Source: Rubrobacter sp. | GTDB taxonomy: Bacteria > Actinomycetota > Rubrobacteria > Rubrobacterales > Rubrobacteraceae | Direction: 5' to 3' | NCBI GenBank assembly: GCA_013697825.1 | Contig: JACCWD010000027.1 | Span: forward strand, 1-42,260 | Length of the DNA: 42,260 nt | Shown: positions 30,649-39,098 of the stretch, in pieces | Layout of the letters: each line of letters begins with the position of its first letter | Position numbering within the stretch: position 1 is the stretch's first letter | Notes under the pieces: generated by a model | What the model was told of the DNA's origin: nothing | Seen by the model: the letters and a program-made list of their open reading frames with translations, nothing else | Databases searched by the model: none | Made by a program: the position numbers and the translations under genes

Positions 30649-32295
30649 GTGGAAAAGTTGGCCGACAGGTTCATACTCGAGCGCGAGGTGGGATCGGGGG
30701 GGATGTCCACCGTGCATCTCGGGCGCGACGAGGTTCTCGGTCGCCCGGTGGCGGTGAAGGTCCTCAAATCCGGGTTTGCCGACACCGACATCGGAGACCG
30801 CTTCCAACGCGAGGGGAAGACGGCGGCGAGCCTCTCCCACCCGAGCATCGTGCCGGTTTATGACGCGGGGGAAGGCGAGATCGGCGGTCGTGAAGTCTCG
30901 TATATCGTGATGGAGCACGTCTCCGGCGGCGACTTGAAAGACCTCCTCGACAAACGAGGCCCGCTCGGGAAGAAGGAGCTTTCGCGCATCGGGCGCGAGG
31001 TCGCCGAGGGTTTGGCGCACGCGCATAGCCGGGGCATCGTGCACCGTGACATAAAGCCGCACAACATCCTCCTCGACGAGGCGGGCCGTCCGAAGCTCAC
31101 GGACTTCGGCATCGCCCGCGCCCTCGAATCCACGCGCTTCACGCAGACGGGGTCGTACCTCGGGACGGCTCTTTATTCGTCGCCCGAGCAATTACGGGGC
31201 CGCGACATCACCGTGAAGAGCGACATATATTCGCTCGGGGCGACGCTGTATCAGGCGGCGGCGGGTGCCGCGCCTTTCCAGGGTTCGGCGATGGTGGTCG
31301 CCGAGAAGCACCTCTCGGAGGAGCCGAGGCCGCCGAGCGAACTCAACCCCGGCGTGGACGAGCGCCTCGAAGCACTCATCCTCTCGTGCCTCGCCAAAGA
31401 TCCCGAGGAACGGCCCTCCGCGAAGGAGGTCGCCTCGCGCCTCGACGACATCTCTGGAACGGGGCCCTCGGCGAAACCCGCCGCCGGAGCGGTCGCCGGA
31501 GCCGCCGCGCCGAGCCGTCCGGCGGGATCGAGGGGCGGGTCTCGCCCGGACGGCGCGAACCGGGGCGAGTCTCCTGCGAAGAAGAGGGGGGGGCGCGGGA
31601 TCGTCGCCGCGCTCGCGGTCGTGGCCGTCCTCGCGCTCGTCGGACTCATGGCCGCCCCCTCGCTCCTCGGCGGAGGCGGGACGGAGGAGAGCGCCTCTCA
31701 GGGGAGTGCTCCGCAGGAAGAGGCCGCTCCGCGGGAAGAGGCTCCGCAGCAAAATGGCGCGGCCCCGTCCGGAACCTCCGGTGAGGATGCCGAAGGGCAG
31801 CCCGAAGGCGAATCAGGAACCGAAGCCCCGGTCGAATCCGAGCCTGTCGAGTCCGAGCCTGCCGCGCCGGATGCAGACGAGTCGGAGGCGGATAGATCCG
31901 CCCCGGTCGAGGAAGCCCCCGAAGGTTCGGATTCGCCGGATTCGTCGGATTCGGGTGGGCTTTCCGAGGGGGCGGCGGCCGGTGCGGTGGAGGGTTTTTA
32001 TACGACGGCTGCGGAAGGGGATTACGATCGCTCCTCCGAGTTTTTGAGTGCGGACTATCAAAGCACCTTCCCGAACGAGGCGACCTTCGAGGGGACGTTC
32101 GCCACATTGGAGAGCATAAGTTTCGTCGAGGAGCCGGAGGTCGAAATTTCCGGCTCCACCGCGAACGTCACGGGGACGACGGAGGCGGTGCACACGGATC
32201 GCACGGAGTTGAACACGGCGACGTGGACGGTCGTGGACGAGGGCGGGGAGTGGAAGTTGGATAACATCGCCATTCAGGACACACAGGTAGTATGA
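30649..32295 (+). CDS. Transmembrane Ser/Thr kinase 3
   Basis: The 548-residue protein has a kinase domain with VGSGGMSTVHLG (14-25), Lys37, HRDIKPHN (132-139; Asp134) and DFG (152-154). The membrane helix is at about 317-337. A Glu/Pro/Ser-rich stalk follows (EAPVESEPVESEPAAPD) without a long DNA tandem array, then an NTF2-like outside domain at about 440-545 (AGAVEGFYTTAAEGDYDRSSEF ... GEWKLDNIAI). The GTG 30649 start appears leaderless. Its stop overlaps an ATG (ATGA at 32292-32295) that would have begun the htrA frame, so the kinase and protease look coupled. The likely role is sensing envelope state and signalling by phosphorylation; the ligand is unknown. Confidence 0.92.
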   Translation: MEKLADRFILEREVGSGGMSTVHLGRDEVLGRPVAVKVLKSGFADTDIGDRFQREGKTAASLSHPSIVPVYDAGEGEIGGREVSYIVMEHVSGGDLKDLLDKRGPLGKKELSRIGREVAEGLAHAHSRGIVHRDIKPHNILLDEAGRPKLTDFGIARALESTRFTQTGSYLGTALYSSPEQLRGRDITVKSDIYSLGATLYQAAAGAAPFQGSAMVVAEKHLSEEPRPPSELNPGVDERLEALILSCLAKDPEERPSAKEVASRLDDISGTGPSAKPAAGAVAGAAAPSRPAGSRGGSRPDGANRGESPAKKRGGRGIVAALAVVAVLALVGLMAAPSLLGGGGTEESASQGSAPQEEAAPREEAPQQNGAAPSGTSGEDAEGQPEGESGTEAPVESEPVESEPAAPDADESEADRSAPVEEAPEGSDSPDSSDSGGLSEGAAAGAVEGFYTTAAEGDYDRSSEFLSADYQSTFPNEATFEGTFATLESISFVEEPEVEISGSTANVTGTTEAVHTDRTELNTATWTVVDEGGEWKLDNIAIQDTQVV

Positions 32296-32355
32296 AAAGG
32301 CAGTTTATGGACTCTTTGGAAGGAGCGCGTCATTTTTAGGACGGCGATCACGTCA

Positions 32356-33525
32356 TTGGTGTCGGCGGTCGTCGGCGGCCTCGTCACGGCATTGTTCATC
32401 TTCGCGGCGGTGATCGGGGGCGGCTCCGGACTGTCCGGCCTCGTCGGCTCCGGCGGAGGCACGGTGGAGATGCGCGAGGCTCCGGCGGCGAACGCTCCCT
32501 CCGCCGACCTCGGCGACGAGGCGGGCGAAGGATCGGTCGGCGACGTGTACACGGAGTTCGGCCCCGGCGTCGTGAGCGTGGATGTCGCGTCGGCGGATCT
32601 CGGGCCGGGCGGAGGCTCGGGCTTCGTCCTCGACGACGAGGGATATATCGTCACGAACCAGCACGTCCTCGAAAGCGCGGAGGGGGTCTCGGTGAGGTTC
32701 CCGAGCGGCGAGCGCATGCAAGCCGAAGTCGTCGGCGAGGACGCCTCCACCGACATCGCCGTCCTCAAAGTGGACGCGCAGGAGGGGATGCTCTCCCCGC
32801 TCACCCTCGGCGACTCCGAGGACGTGGCGGTCGGCGCGCCCGTGATCGCGATGGGGAACCCGCTCAACGTCGGACTGAGCGTCACGACGGGCATCGTGAG
32901 CGGGACCGAGCGCCCGATAAAGGCGCCGAATAATTACACGATCAACGGCGCCGTCCAAACCGACGCGGCCATAAGCTCGGGCAATTCCGGAGGGCCGCTC
33001 CTCGATTCGCGCGGCGTGGTCATCGGGATAAACTCGCAGGTCGCGGCGACGGGTTCGCAGGGAGTGGCGCAAGGGGTCGGGTTCGCGGTTCCCATAAACA
33101 CCGTAAAGAACGTGGTCGAGGAAATCGTCGAGACGGGCGACGTCGAGCATGGCTACATCGGGGTGAGGATGTTCCCCGCCGGGGTGGATGAAATCTCCGC
33201 GTACACCGGGCTTTCCAAAGAGGAGCTTAACGAAGAGCATGGACTGCCGGAGAACGGCGCGATCGTGAGCGAGGCGACCTCCGGCGGCCCGGCGGACGAG
33301 GCTGGCATCGAGGGCGGCGACGAGGAGGAGATCGGCGGATTGCCCGTCGTCGTCGGCGATGTCGTAACCGAGGTGGACGGTGAGCCAGTCTCCTCGCCGG
33401 ACGACGTGATCAAAGTGGTCAACGAGAAGCAGCCCGGCGACACGATGGATCTCATGGTCGTGACCCCCGAAGAAGAGCCGCGCGAGGTCGAGGTCGAGGT
33501 CGCCTCCCAACCGGACGGCGCGTAA
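32356..33525 (+). CDS. HtrA/DegP-like membrane serine protease with PDZ domain
   Basis: Numbered from TTG 32356, the protein has 389 residues: an N-terminal membrane helix ([21 protein letters not shown]), a trypsin-like domain with His103 (TNQHVL), Asp133 (TDIAVLKV) and Ser211 (SGNSGGPLL), and one PDZ domain at about 280-385. It degrades or refolds damaged proteins outside the membrane. The true start is in doubt. An ATG at 32292, overlapping the kinase 3 stop, opens a frame that reads MKRQFMDSLEGARHF and then meets TAG. Removing one T from the five at 32333-32337 joins it to [23 protein letters not shown] also lies six bases before an in-frame ATT at 32332. Confidence 0.9.
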   Translation: MVSAVVGGLVTALFIFAAVIGGGSGLSGLVGSGGGTVEMREAPAANAPSADLGDEAGEGSVGDVYTEFGPGVVSVDVASADLGPGGGSGFVLDDEGYIVTNQHVLESAEGVSVRFPSGERMQAEVVGEDASTDIAVLKVDAQEGMLSPLTLGDSEDVAVGAPVIAMGNPLNVGLSVTTGIVSGTERPIKAPNNYTINGAVQTDAAISSGNSGGPLLDSRGVVIGINSQVAATGSQGVAQGVGFAVPINTVKNVVEEIVETGDVEHGYIGVRMFPAGVDEISAYTGLSKEELNEEHGLPENGAIVSEATSGGPADEAGIEGGDEEEIGGLPVVVGDVVTEVDGEPVSSPDDVIKVVNEKQPGDTMDLMVVTPEEEPREVEVEVASQPDGA

Positions 33526-33547
33526 AGGCTTCGTGCCGACCTCCGTC

Positions 33548-33766
33548 ATGGCCCGCGGAACGGTGAAATGGTTCTCCGGCGAAAAGGGCTTCGGCTTCGT
33601 CGAGGCGGAGGGCGGAGAGAGCCTCCTCGTCCACTTCACCGAGATAAGCGGAGACGGATTCCGAAGCCTCGAAGGCGGTGCGAAGGTCGAGTTTGAAACA
33701 TCGAAAGACGGCCTCGGACGGCCCGTCGCCGCGAACGTGAGGGAGGTCGCCGAGGGCGATGGATGA
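33548..33766 (+). CDS. Cold shock domain protein
   Basis: The 72-residue single-stranded nucleic acid-binding protein has the five-strand OB fold of the CspA family. The RNP1 motif is KGFGFV; RNP2 reads LLVHF (usually VFVHF), so it is slightly divergent. The opening [17 protein letters not shown] is typical. ATG 33548 is chosen over the in-frame GTG 33533 on the basis of family length; no clear ribosome site. It follows htrA by 22 bases and overlaps rpiA by eight bases. Confidence 0.92.
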   Translation: MARGTVKWFSGEKGFGFVEAEGGESLLVHFTEISGDGFRSLEGGAKVEFETSKDGLGRPVAANVREVAEGDG

Positions 33767-34451
33767 CACGCTGAAACGCGACGCGGCGCATGCCGCCGTG
33801 GATCGCTTCGTGGAGAGCGGCATGACCGTTGGCCTCGGAACCGGGACGACCGCATCGTGGGCCGTGAGGCGCATCGGGGAGAAGCTGACAGCCGGGGAGC
33901 TCTGGGACATCGTCGGCGTTCCGACCTCGGAGCAAACCGCCGCGCTCGCGAGGGAGGCGGCGATACCGCGCGCCACCCTCGCCGAGGCCCGTCCGTACAT
34001 AACCATAGACGGGGCCGACGAAATATCCTCGACCCTCGACGTGGTGAAGGGCCTCGGGGGCGCGCTCCTCCGCGAGAAGATAGTCGCCCATTCCTCCGAG
34101 AACGGCCTCGTCATCATCGCCGACGACTCGAAGCTCTTCGACTCCCTCGGCGAAGGCCCGCTCCCCGTCGAGGCCGAGCCGTTCGGCTGGCAAGCAACGA
34201 TGGGGTCTTTGAAAAAACTCGGGTGCGAGCCGAGCCTCCGCCGCGTGAAAACGCAGCCGTTCGTGACCGACGGCGGCCACTACACGATAGACTGCCTCTT
34301 CGACGGCGGCATCCCCGAGCCAAAAGCCCTCGAAGCCGAAATAAAGGAAATCCCCGGCGCCCTCGAGTGCGGCCTCTTCGTTGGTTTGACGAAGGCGGCT
34401 GTCGTTGCGGGAGAAAATGGGGTGGAGGTCATCGAGGCGGAGACTCGGTGA
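33759..34451 (+). CDS. rpiA: Ribose-5-phosphate isomerase A
   Basis: This enzyme interconverts ribose 5-phosphate and ribulose 5-phosphate in the pentose phosphate pathway. The 230-residue product has [20 protein letters not shown] near the N-terminus, the active-site DGADEI (Asp, Glu) near 85-90, [12 protein letters not shown] and [12 protein letters not shown]. The length is as expected for RpiA. It begins inside the end of the cold shock gene and is closed by the strong hairpin at 34610-34657. Confidence 0.95.
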   Translation: MDDTLKRDAAHAAVDRFVESGMTVGLGTGTTASWAVRRIGEKLTAGELWDIVGVPTSEQTAALAREAAIPRATLAEARPYITIDGADEISSTLDVVKGLGGALLREKIVAHSSENGLVIIADDSKLFDSLGEGPLPVEAEPFGWQATMGSLKKLGCEPSLRRVKTQPFVTDGGHYTIDCLFDGGIPEPKALEAEIKEIPGALECGLFVGLTKAAVVAGENGVEVIEAETR

Positions 34452-34609
34452 AACGCTGATACCGAGTCCGCCGACCGAGCTTCGCATTACCGCGCCCTCC
34501 CGGTGGAACGTCTCTTTTGCGGGGATGCGACAGAGGGGGTGTCGGAGGGAATGCCGCAGCGATCAACCGTGTTCGGTATCCGTTTCGCGCGTCAGCTTTC
34601 CCGAGAATC

Positions 34610-34657
34610 GAAACTAGAAAACGCCCCGCCATGGAATGCGGGGCGTTTTCTAGTTTC
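34610..34657. terminator. Bidirectional intrinsic terminator
   Basis: A perfect 20-bp inverted repeat with an eight-base loop (CATGGAAT) runs from GAAACTAGAAAACG to CGTTTTCTAGTTTC. GC-rich bases are at the loop end and A/T runs lie in the arms, so it can stop transcription from both rpiA and the convergent 88-residue gene. Confidence 0.88.
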
Positions 34658-34671
34658 CGCTGACTGGGTGG

Positions 34672-34938
34672 TTAGCTTAATGAAGTTCCGAACCCCGTCC
34701 GCCCGCCCGTCTTCTTCGCCTTGTCGCGCTCGACGACGAGCTTGTAAACATTGTCGAGCTCGACATATACGGTCGCTTTCCCGTCTTGCATGGTGGCTTT
34801 GAGGTGGCCGTTCTCCACCTCGATCTTCTCCACGTCGTCCTTTTCGACGGTGAAGGTGTCCCGCCTGTCCGCGACCACGAGGTTCGCTTCGGTGTCCTTC
34901 GCTTCTTTTATGATTTGCTCGATGAGCTTCTTGTCCAT
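34672..34938 (-). CDS. Small acidic/basic protein, unknown
   Basis: The 88-residue soluble protein begins MDKKLIEQIIKEAKDTEANL and has a beta-rich middle (TFTVEKDDVEKIEVENGHLK, then ATVYVELDNVYKLVVERDK) and a Gly/Ser tail. ATG 34936-34938 has GGGAG six bases upstream. No family was recognised. The reading frame stays open upstream to 35481, but that part is antisense to the PAP2 gene and is not coding. Confidence 0.75.
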   Translation of the reverse strand: MDKKLIEQIIKEAKDTEANLVVADRRDTFTVEKDDVEKIEVENGHLKATMQDGKATVYVELDNVYKLVVERDKAKKTGGRTGFGTSLS

Positions 34939-35004
34939 GTTCGCTCCCGTCCTTTGGAAGATTGCGTTCGCTGTCGCGTTCGCCGTTATTCTATCGCGTT
35001 GTAA

Positions 35005-35010
35005 TACAAT
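35005..35010 (+). promoter_or_regulatory. Putative -10 box of PAP2 gene
   Basis: TACAAT ends 12 bases before ATG 35023, predicting a leader of about five bases, too short for a ribosome site. GGCGG near the ATG may not be transcribed in full. Confidence 0.4.
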
Positions 35011-35022
35011 ACCCGGCGGCCT

Positions 35023-35556
35023 ATGAAGAACCCCTCGAACCTCACGCGCAAAGCCGTACACCTCGACCGGGCATTGTTCCGGGCCGTCTTCGGCGTGAAG
35101 TGGGAGCCGCTCGATACGGTCATGAGGTGGCTCACCCTCGCCGGGACGGCGGGCGCTTTGTGGGGCGCCGTCGCGTTCGCGGCGTTCTTCTTCACGGGGT
35201 TCGAGGTGTGGAATTTGGCTTTGCCGTGGGCGGCGATCGCCGCTTCGTGGCTCGTGGCCGAGGGGTCGAAGTATCTTTTCAATCGCGGCCGGCCTTTCGT
35301 GTGGGATACGCAAATTGCCCCGCTCATAAAGACTCCCTCGTCGAGTTCGTTCCCCTCGGGCCATTCGGCGACGGCGGCGGCGGGGGCGATATCGCTCGCT
35401 TTCCTTTATCCGGCCTTCGCCCTTCCGCTCATGCTCGCGGGGTTCCTCGTCGTCCTTTCGCGGGTGTATCTCGGCGTTCACTACCCGTTCGATGTCTTCG
35501 CCGGGATGGTCATCGGAACGGTCGCCGCGGCGGTCGGAATCCTCGTTTTCCCGTGA
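35023..35556 (+). CDS. PAP2-family membrane phosphatase
   Basis: The 177-residue membrane protein has about five helices and the three-part phosphatase signature: KYLFNRGRP (Lys, Arg, Pro), PSGHS (His), and SRVYLGVHYPFD (Ser, Arg, His, Asp). It would remove phosphate from a lipid phosphate such as undecaprenyl diphosphate or phosphatidic acid at the outer membrane face. Which one is not visible from sequence. Confidence 0.93.
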   Translation: MKNPSNLTRKAVHLDRALFRAVFGVKWEPLDTVMRWLTLAGTAGALWGAVAFAAFFFTGFEVWNLALPWAAIAASWLVAEGSKYLFNRGRPFVWDTQIAPLIKTPSSSSFPSGHSATAAAGAISLAFLYPAFALPLMLAGFLVVLSRVYLGVHYPFDVFAGMVIGTVAAAVGILVFP

Positions 35557-35586
35557 AGGGACTCACCGGGGAAGGTCGGGATCCGG

Positions 35587-35592
35587 TATAAA
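35587..35592 (+). promoter_or_regulatory. Putative -10 box, leaderless start of unknown gene
   Basis: TATAAA lies eight bases before ATG 35601, with no ribosome site between them. Confidence 0.45.
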
Positions 35593-35600
35593 AACCCCTC

Positions 35601-36152
35601 ATGGGAACCGAACGCATAAAACGACATTACACACTCGGGGCCATCGCCCCCGACCTCCGCTCCCTCGACGCGCTCGACGAGCGGCTCGAAAACGCCGAAG
35701 TGGACACCTCCTCCCTCCTCGTCCTCTCGCGCCGTAAGGATGAGAGCCTCATAAAAGTCTCGCTCCCCGAAGCGGAGGTCCGCGTCGCCGAGGCCACACT
35801 CCGGCGCATACAATGGTTCGAGTTCGGGAGCGCGTACCTCGGGGTCACGGCGGTGGGCGTCCTCATGGGCGCGGTGCATCTCCCGACGGGCCTCGTCGTG
35901 CAAACCGTCATGACGCTCGCGGCGATCATCGGACTCGTGGTCTTCCACCGCCGCCCGCAAATAAAGCGGAAAGTCGTCGGCCTCGGATTGCCGGACGAAC
36001 TCGCGGGGAAGTGGGAGGCGAGCTTTTCCTCCGGCTTCGCCCTCGCGCTCATCACCGTTCCCGAAGCCCTCTTCGGCGACGCGCAAGAAGCCTTCCTCGA
36101 GGACGAGTCGCTCATCGAGCCGCTCGCCGTGGATCGCCGGGTGGTTTTATAG
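35601..36152 (+). CDS. Hypothetical protein with two membrane helices
   Basis: The 183-residue product has a soluble N-terminal half (RIKRHYTLGAIAPDLRSLDAL, SSLLVLSRRKDESLIKVSLPE). Two helices follow at about 78-95 (SAYLGVTAVGVLMGAVH) and 101-116 (VVQTVMTLAAIIGLVVF), then a charged tail with EASFSSGFALALITVPEALF. It is not a recognised family. It follows the PAP2 gene by 44 bases but seems to have its own promoter. The heptamer element begins three bases after its stop. Confidence 0.7.
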   Translation: MGTERIKRHYTLGAIAPDLRSLDALDERLENAEVDTSSLLVLSRRKDESLIKVSLPEAEVRVAEATLRRIQWFEFGSAYLGVTAVGVLMGAVHLPTGLVVQTVMTLAAIIGLVVFHRRPQIKRKVVGLGLPDELAGKWEASFSSGFALALITVPEALFGDAQEAFLEDESLIEPLAVDRRVVL

Positions 36153-36154
36153 AG

Positions 36155-36299
36155 GTTTCAGGCATCAGGAAAGGCTTTCGAGGCCGAGTCTCCGGCTCGT
36201 TTTCGTCTCCCCCGGTTGAAAGCCCGGACGGGTGGGAATACGCTTTAGCGATGGCTGAAAAATACCTGAAACCTGAAGCCCGAAGCCTGAAGCCTCCAA
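36155..36299. repeat. Heptamer-bounded intergenic element
   Basis: The left arm is GTTTCAG, GCATCAG (36155-36168). The right arm is CCTGAAA, CCTGAAG, CCCGAAG, CCTGAAG, CCTCCAA (36265-36299), with an extra GCTGAAA at 36254. The arms are inverted and enclose about 85 bases. The element fills the whole gap between the two genes, ending four bases before the DUF3891 ATG. Confidence 0.75.
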
Positions 36300-36303
36300 A
36301 CAA

Positions 36304-37014
36304 ATGATCGTCCGCGAGACCGACAACGGCTTCCTCCTCATAAATCAGCACGACCACGGCCTCGTCTCCGGCGAGTTCGCGAAGCGCTTTACGGAGGCGT
36401 GGATCGGGGAGCCGCCGGGCGAAGAGACTCTTTACGCCGTCGCGAACCACGATGTCGGGTGGTGGAGACTCGACTCGGAGGTTCTCTGGAACGAGGAGCG
36501 GGGGAGGCCGCATTCTTTCGTTGACTATCCGTCGGAGCCGAAGATGGAGGCGTACACGGAGGGTCTCGATCTCGTCGAGGCGCATAGCCCGTATGCGGCG
36601 CTTCTTTGCAGCTCGCACTACGGCTCGTTCGTGAAGAGGTCGGAGGTTCCCGCCGAGGTTCGCTTCCGCGAGCGGGAGGAGCTTCGGCGCGAGAGGATCG
36701 AGGCATCGCTCTCCGGCGGCGCGCCGGATACTTTCGGGCGGGACTTCCGGCTCCTCCAGCTTTGCGACGACCTCTCGCTCTTCGTGTGCCTCAACGAGCC
36801 GGACAAAGAGGTTTCTTCGTGGCACAAAGGCGGCTTCGAGCTTTCGGACCGGAGGTTCCATCCGGTGTGGGAAGGCGACGGGAGCCTCCGCTTCGAGCCG
36901 AACCCGTTTTCGGAAGTCTTCGATGTATCGCTTCCGTACCGGGTCGTCGGGCGCGGGGGCGGCGATATCGAGATTATCGAAAGAAACACTTTGGAACTTC
37001 GAGTAACCTTGTGA
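36304..37014 (+). CDS. DUF3891 family protein
   Basis: The 236-residue soluble protein has QHDHGLVSGEFAKRF near residue 15 and AVANHDVGWWRLD near 46, with several His and Asp residues that could bind metal. Further SPYAALLCSSHYG and LQLCDDLSLFVCLN are, from memory, typical of the DUF3891 family. No function is known. There is no ribosome site before ATG 36304; the upstream sequence is a heptamer repeat arm, so initiation may depend on another start or on a leaderless mRNA. Confidence 0.85.
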   Translation: MIVRETDNGFLLINQHDHGLVSGEFAKRFTEAWIGEPPGEETLYAVANHDVGWWRLDSEVLWNEERGRPHSFVDYPSEPKMEAYTEGLDLVEAHSPYAALLCSSHYGSFVKRSEVPAEVRFREREELRRERIEASLSGGAPDTFGRDFRLLQLCDDLSLFVCLNEPDKEVSSWHKGGFELSDRRFHPVWEGDGSLRFEPNPFSEVFDVSLPYRVVGRGGGDIEIIERNTLELRVTL

Positions 37015-37071
37015 AAGTCGTCGGGCGCGAGGCCCGTGCGAGCCACCGAATATTTCCGGAAAGGATTTCCA

Positions 37072-38133
37072 ATGAGGGATGAGTCTTTCAGCTTCTTGAA
37101 GAGTTTGCTTTCGACCCCCGGCCCGAGCGGGTATGAAGGCGAGGCCGCGAAAGCCTGGCGCGGGGAGGCGGCGAAGTTCTCCGACGATGTACGGGGCGAC
37201 CGGATGGGGAACTCGTTCGCCACGCTCGGGGCGGACGGCTCGCCGAAGGTCATGCTGAGTGGACATATTGACGAGATCGGGCTTATCGTCACCCATGTTG
37301 ACGAACAGGGTCTCATACACTTCAAGGGGGTCGGCGGATGGGACTCGCAAGTCCTCGTCGGCCAAAGGGTGAAGCTCCAAACAAAGGGCGGCGAAATAGG
37401 CGGTGTGATCGGCAAGAAGGCCATTCACCTCATGAGCGCCGATGACCGGAAGAAGGTCTCGCAGATAAAGGATCTCTGGATAGACATCGGAGCGAAGGAC
37501 AAGGAGGAGGCCGACAAACTCGTCCGGGTCGGGGATGTCGCTGTCCTCGACCAGAACGTCGTCGAACTCCCGAACGGAAGGATCGCGTCGCGCTCGCTCG
37601 ACAACCGCATGGGAGCCTTCGTCGTCCTCGAAGCGCTTCGCCTCCTCTCCGAAGAGGACTCCATCTCCGCCGAGGTCGTCGCGGTGGCGAGCGTTCAAGA
37701 AGAGATCGGGCTCAACGGCGCCCGAGGCGCGGCATACGGCCTCGACCCGGACGCGGCCATCGCCGTGGACGTCACCCACGCGACCGATGTTCCGGGCGCG
37801 TCGAAGAATGAGAACGGCGACCACGCCCTCGGGAGCGGCCCGGTTATTACGAGGGGTTCGACGCTGAGTCCCATCGTCATCGAAGGCTTGATCGAAGCCG
37901 CCGACGGCGAGGGCATCCCGTACTCCCTCGAAGCCGACTCGAACCGGACCGGCACCGACGCCGACGCGATACACCTCAGCCGGGCGGGGGTCGCCACGGC
38001 GGTCGTCTCGGCTCCGAACCGATACATGCACTCCCCGAACGAGGTCGTGCAACTCGACGATCTCGAAAACTGCGCGAAGCTCATAGCTTCATATATAAAG
38101 ACTCTCGCCGCCGACACGAACTTCATCCGCTAA
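37072..38133 (+). CDS. M42-family aminopeptidase
   Basis: This metal-dependent peptidase of the glutamyl aminopeptidase/endoglucanase M family has 353 residues. Visible are LSTPGPSGYE near the N-terminus, the metal ligands in SGHIDEIG, SRSLDNRMG, VQEEIGLNGARGA, AVDVTHATDVPG and YMHSPNEVVQ, in the expected order. These proteins form large dodecameric assemblies that trim peptides. ATG 37072 has AAAGGA upstream and is preferred over 37036. The EamA frame follows in the same reading frame right after its TAA. Confidence 0.93.
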   Translation: MRDESFSFLKSLLSTPGPSGYEGEAAKAWRGEAAKFSDDVRGDRMGNSFATLGADGSPKVMLSGHIDEIGLIVTHVDEQGLIHFKGVGGWDSQVLVGQRVKLQTKGGEIGGVIGKKAIHLMSADDRKKVSQIKDLWIDIGAKDKEEADKLVRVGDVAVLDQNVVELPNGRIASRSLDNRMGAFVVLEALRLLSEEDSISAEVVAVASVQEEIGLNGARGAAYGLDPDAAIAVDVTHATDVPGASKNENGDHALGSGPVITRGSTLSPIVIEGLIEAADGEGIPYSLEADSNRTGTDADAIHLSRAGVATAVVSAPNRYMHSPNEVVQLDDLENCAKLIASYIKTLAADTNFIR

Positions 38134-38208
38134 AAGGCCACGGACTCCACACCGAAAACCGAACACCACGAGCGGCGCGCCTCGGCGTGGGTCGAGATTT
38201 CGCTGCTT

Positions 38209-39039
38209 ATGACGGTGTTCTTTTTCGGGACGAACTTCGTCGCGGTGAAGTACGTGGTGGATTTCGTCCCGCCGATACTCTTCGCGGCCGCCCGCTTCAC
38301 CTTCGCCGGACTCGTTTTGTGGGCGATTTTGAGAATACTCGAGCCGGGGAGTCGGATGCAGAAAGGGGATCTCCTCCCGCTCCTCGGGCTCGGGGTCGTC
38401 GGCATAACCTTCACGCAGTCCGTCTTCACCATCGGTGTGAGCCTCACGACGGCGGCGAATACGGCCATCGTGTACGCGACCGCCCCGGTGTGGGGGATGC
38501 TCCTCGGGTTCTTCCTCAAATTGGAGCGTCCGCGTTTGAGGGGCATTCTCGGCATCATACTTTGCCTCTCCGGGGTCGTGGTCGTTCAATACGGGAGCCT
38601 CGACCTCGGCGGGGCGAGCGTTCTCGGGGACTTCCTCATCCTCGTCGCCGCGATTTGCTGGGGGTCATACACCGTTCTCTCCCTTCCCTTCCTCCGCCGA
38701 TACTCGCCGCTCGCCGTCGCCGCGTACCCGATTCTCCTCGGCGGCCTCGCGGCTTTCCCGCTCTCGCTCGTTGACTGGAACGTGAGCTATGGCGCCATCG
38801 GCGGGTGGGTTGTCTTCGCCGTGCTTTATTCGACGTTCCTCTCCTCGGCCTTCGGGTTCGTCGGGTGGCAGCGAGGCGTGTCGGAGGTTGGGGCGAACCG
38901 GGTGCTTATTTACCAGTATCTCGTCGCGCTCACGGGCGTGAGCGCGGGTGTCATCCTTCTCGGAGAGAGCTTCGGCCTCGGGCAGTTCGCCGGGGCGGCG
39001 ATCATCCTCTCCGGCGTGTATCTCGCTCGAAAGCGGTGA
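38209..39039 (+). CDS. EamA/DMT-family transporter, start unclear
   Basis: This polytopic membrane protein has two EamA repeats and about ten helices. Marks are FFFGTNFVAVKYVVDFVPP in helix 1-2, IVYATAPVWGMLLGFFLKLE, GDFLILVAAICWGSYTV at the start of the second repeat, and LLGESFGLGQFAGAAIILSG near the end. The ATG at 38209 falls inside what looks like helix 1: the in-frame sequence before it (RRASAWVEISLL) is typical of the family, but no ATG, GTG or TTG occurs between it and the TAA of the M42 gene at 38131. A start at CTG 38203 or an unusual codon, or a sequence error, is possible. The substrate is unknown. Confidence 0.85.
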   Translation: MTVFFFGTNFVAVKYVVDFVPPILFAAARFTFAGLVLWAILRILEPGSRMQKGDLLPLLGLGVVGITFTQSVFTIGVSLTTAANTAIVYATAPVWGMLLGFFLKLERPRLRGILGIILCLSGVVVVQYGSLDLGGASVLGDFLILVAAICWGSYTVLSLPFLRRYSPLAVAAYPILLGGLAAFPLSLVDWNVSYGAIGGWVVFAVLYSTFLSSAFGFVGWQRGVSEVGANRVLIYQYLVALTGVSAGVILLGESFGLGQFAGAAIILSGVYLARKR

Positions 39040-39054
39040 ACACGTCGCTTATGG

Positions 39055-39075
39055 TACGATAATTCGTAAAACGAA
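39055..39075 (+). promoter_or_regulatory. Putative vapBC promoter and operator
   Basis: GATAAT at 39058-39063 resembles a -10 box. It abuts the inverted repeat TTCGT-AAA-ACGAA (39063-39075), which is a good site for the AbrB-type antitoxin to bind and repress its own operon. Confidence 0.4.
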
Positions 39076-39098
39076 AAGCGCATCGAGCGGGAGAAAGT

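Noticed and set aside
28546-31191. An 881-codon open frame antisense to kinases 2 and 3
   Set aside because: It mirrors the codon structure of the kinase genes, and its Arg/His-rich translation has no recognisable domain.
34939-35481. Open frame upstream of the 88-residue gene
   Set aside because: It lies antisense to the PAP2 gene and reads as Arg/Glu-rich noise. The ribosome site is at ATG 34938.
36155-36299. Possible CRISPR-like array
   Set aside because: The units are seven bases with no spacers of constant size between them, and no cas genes are present.
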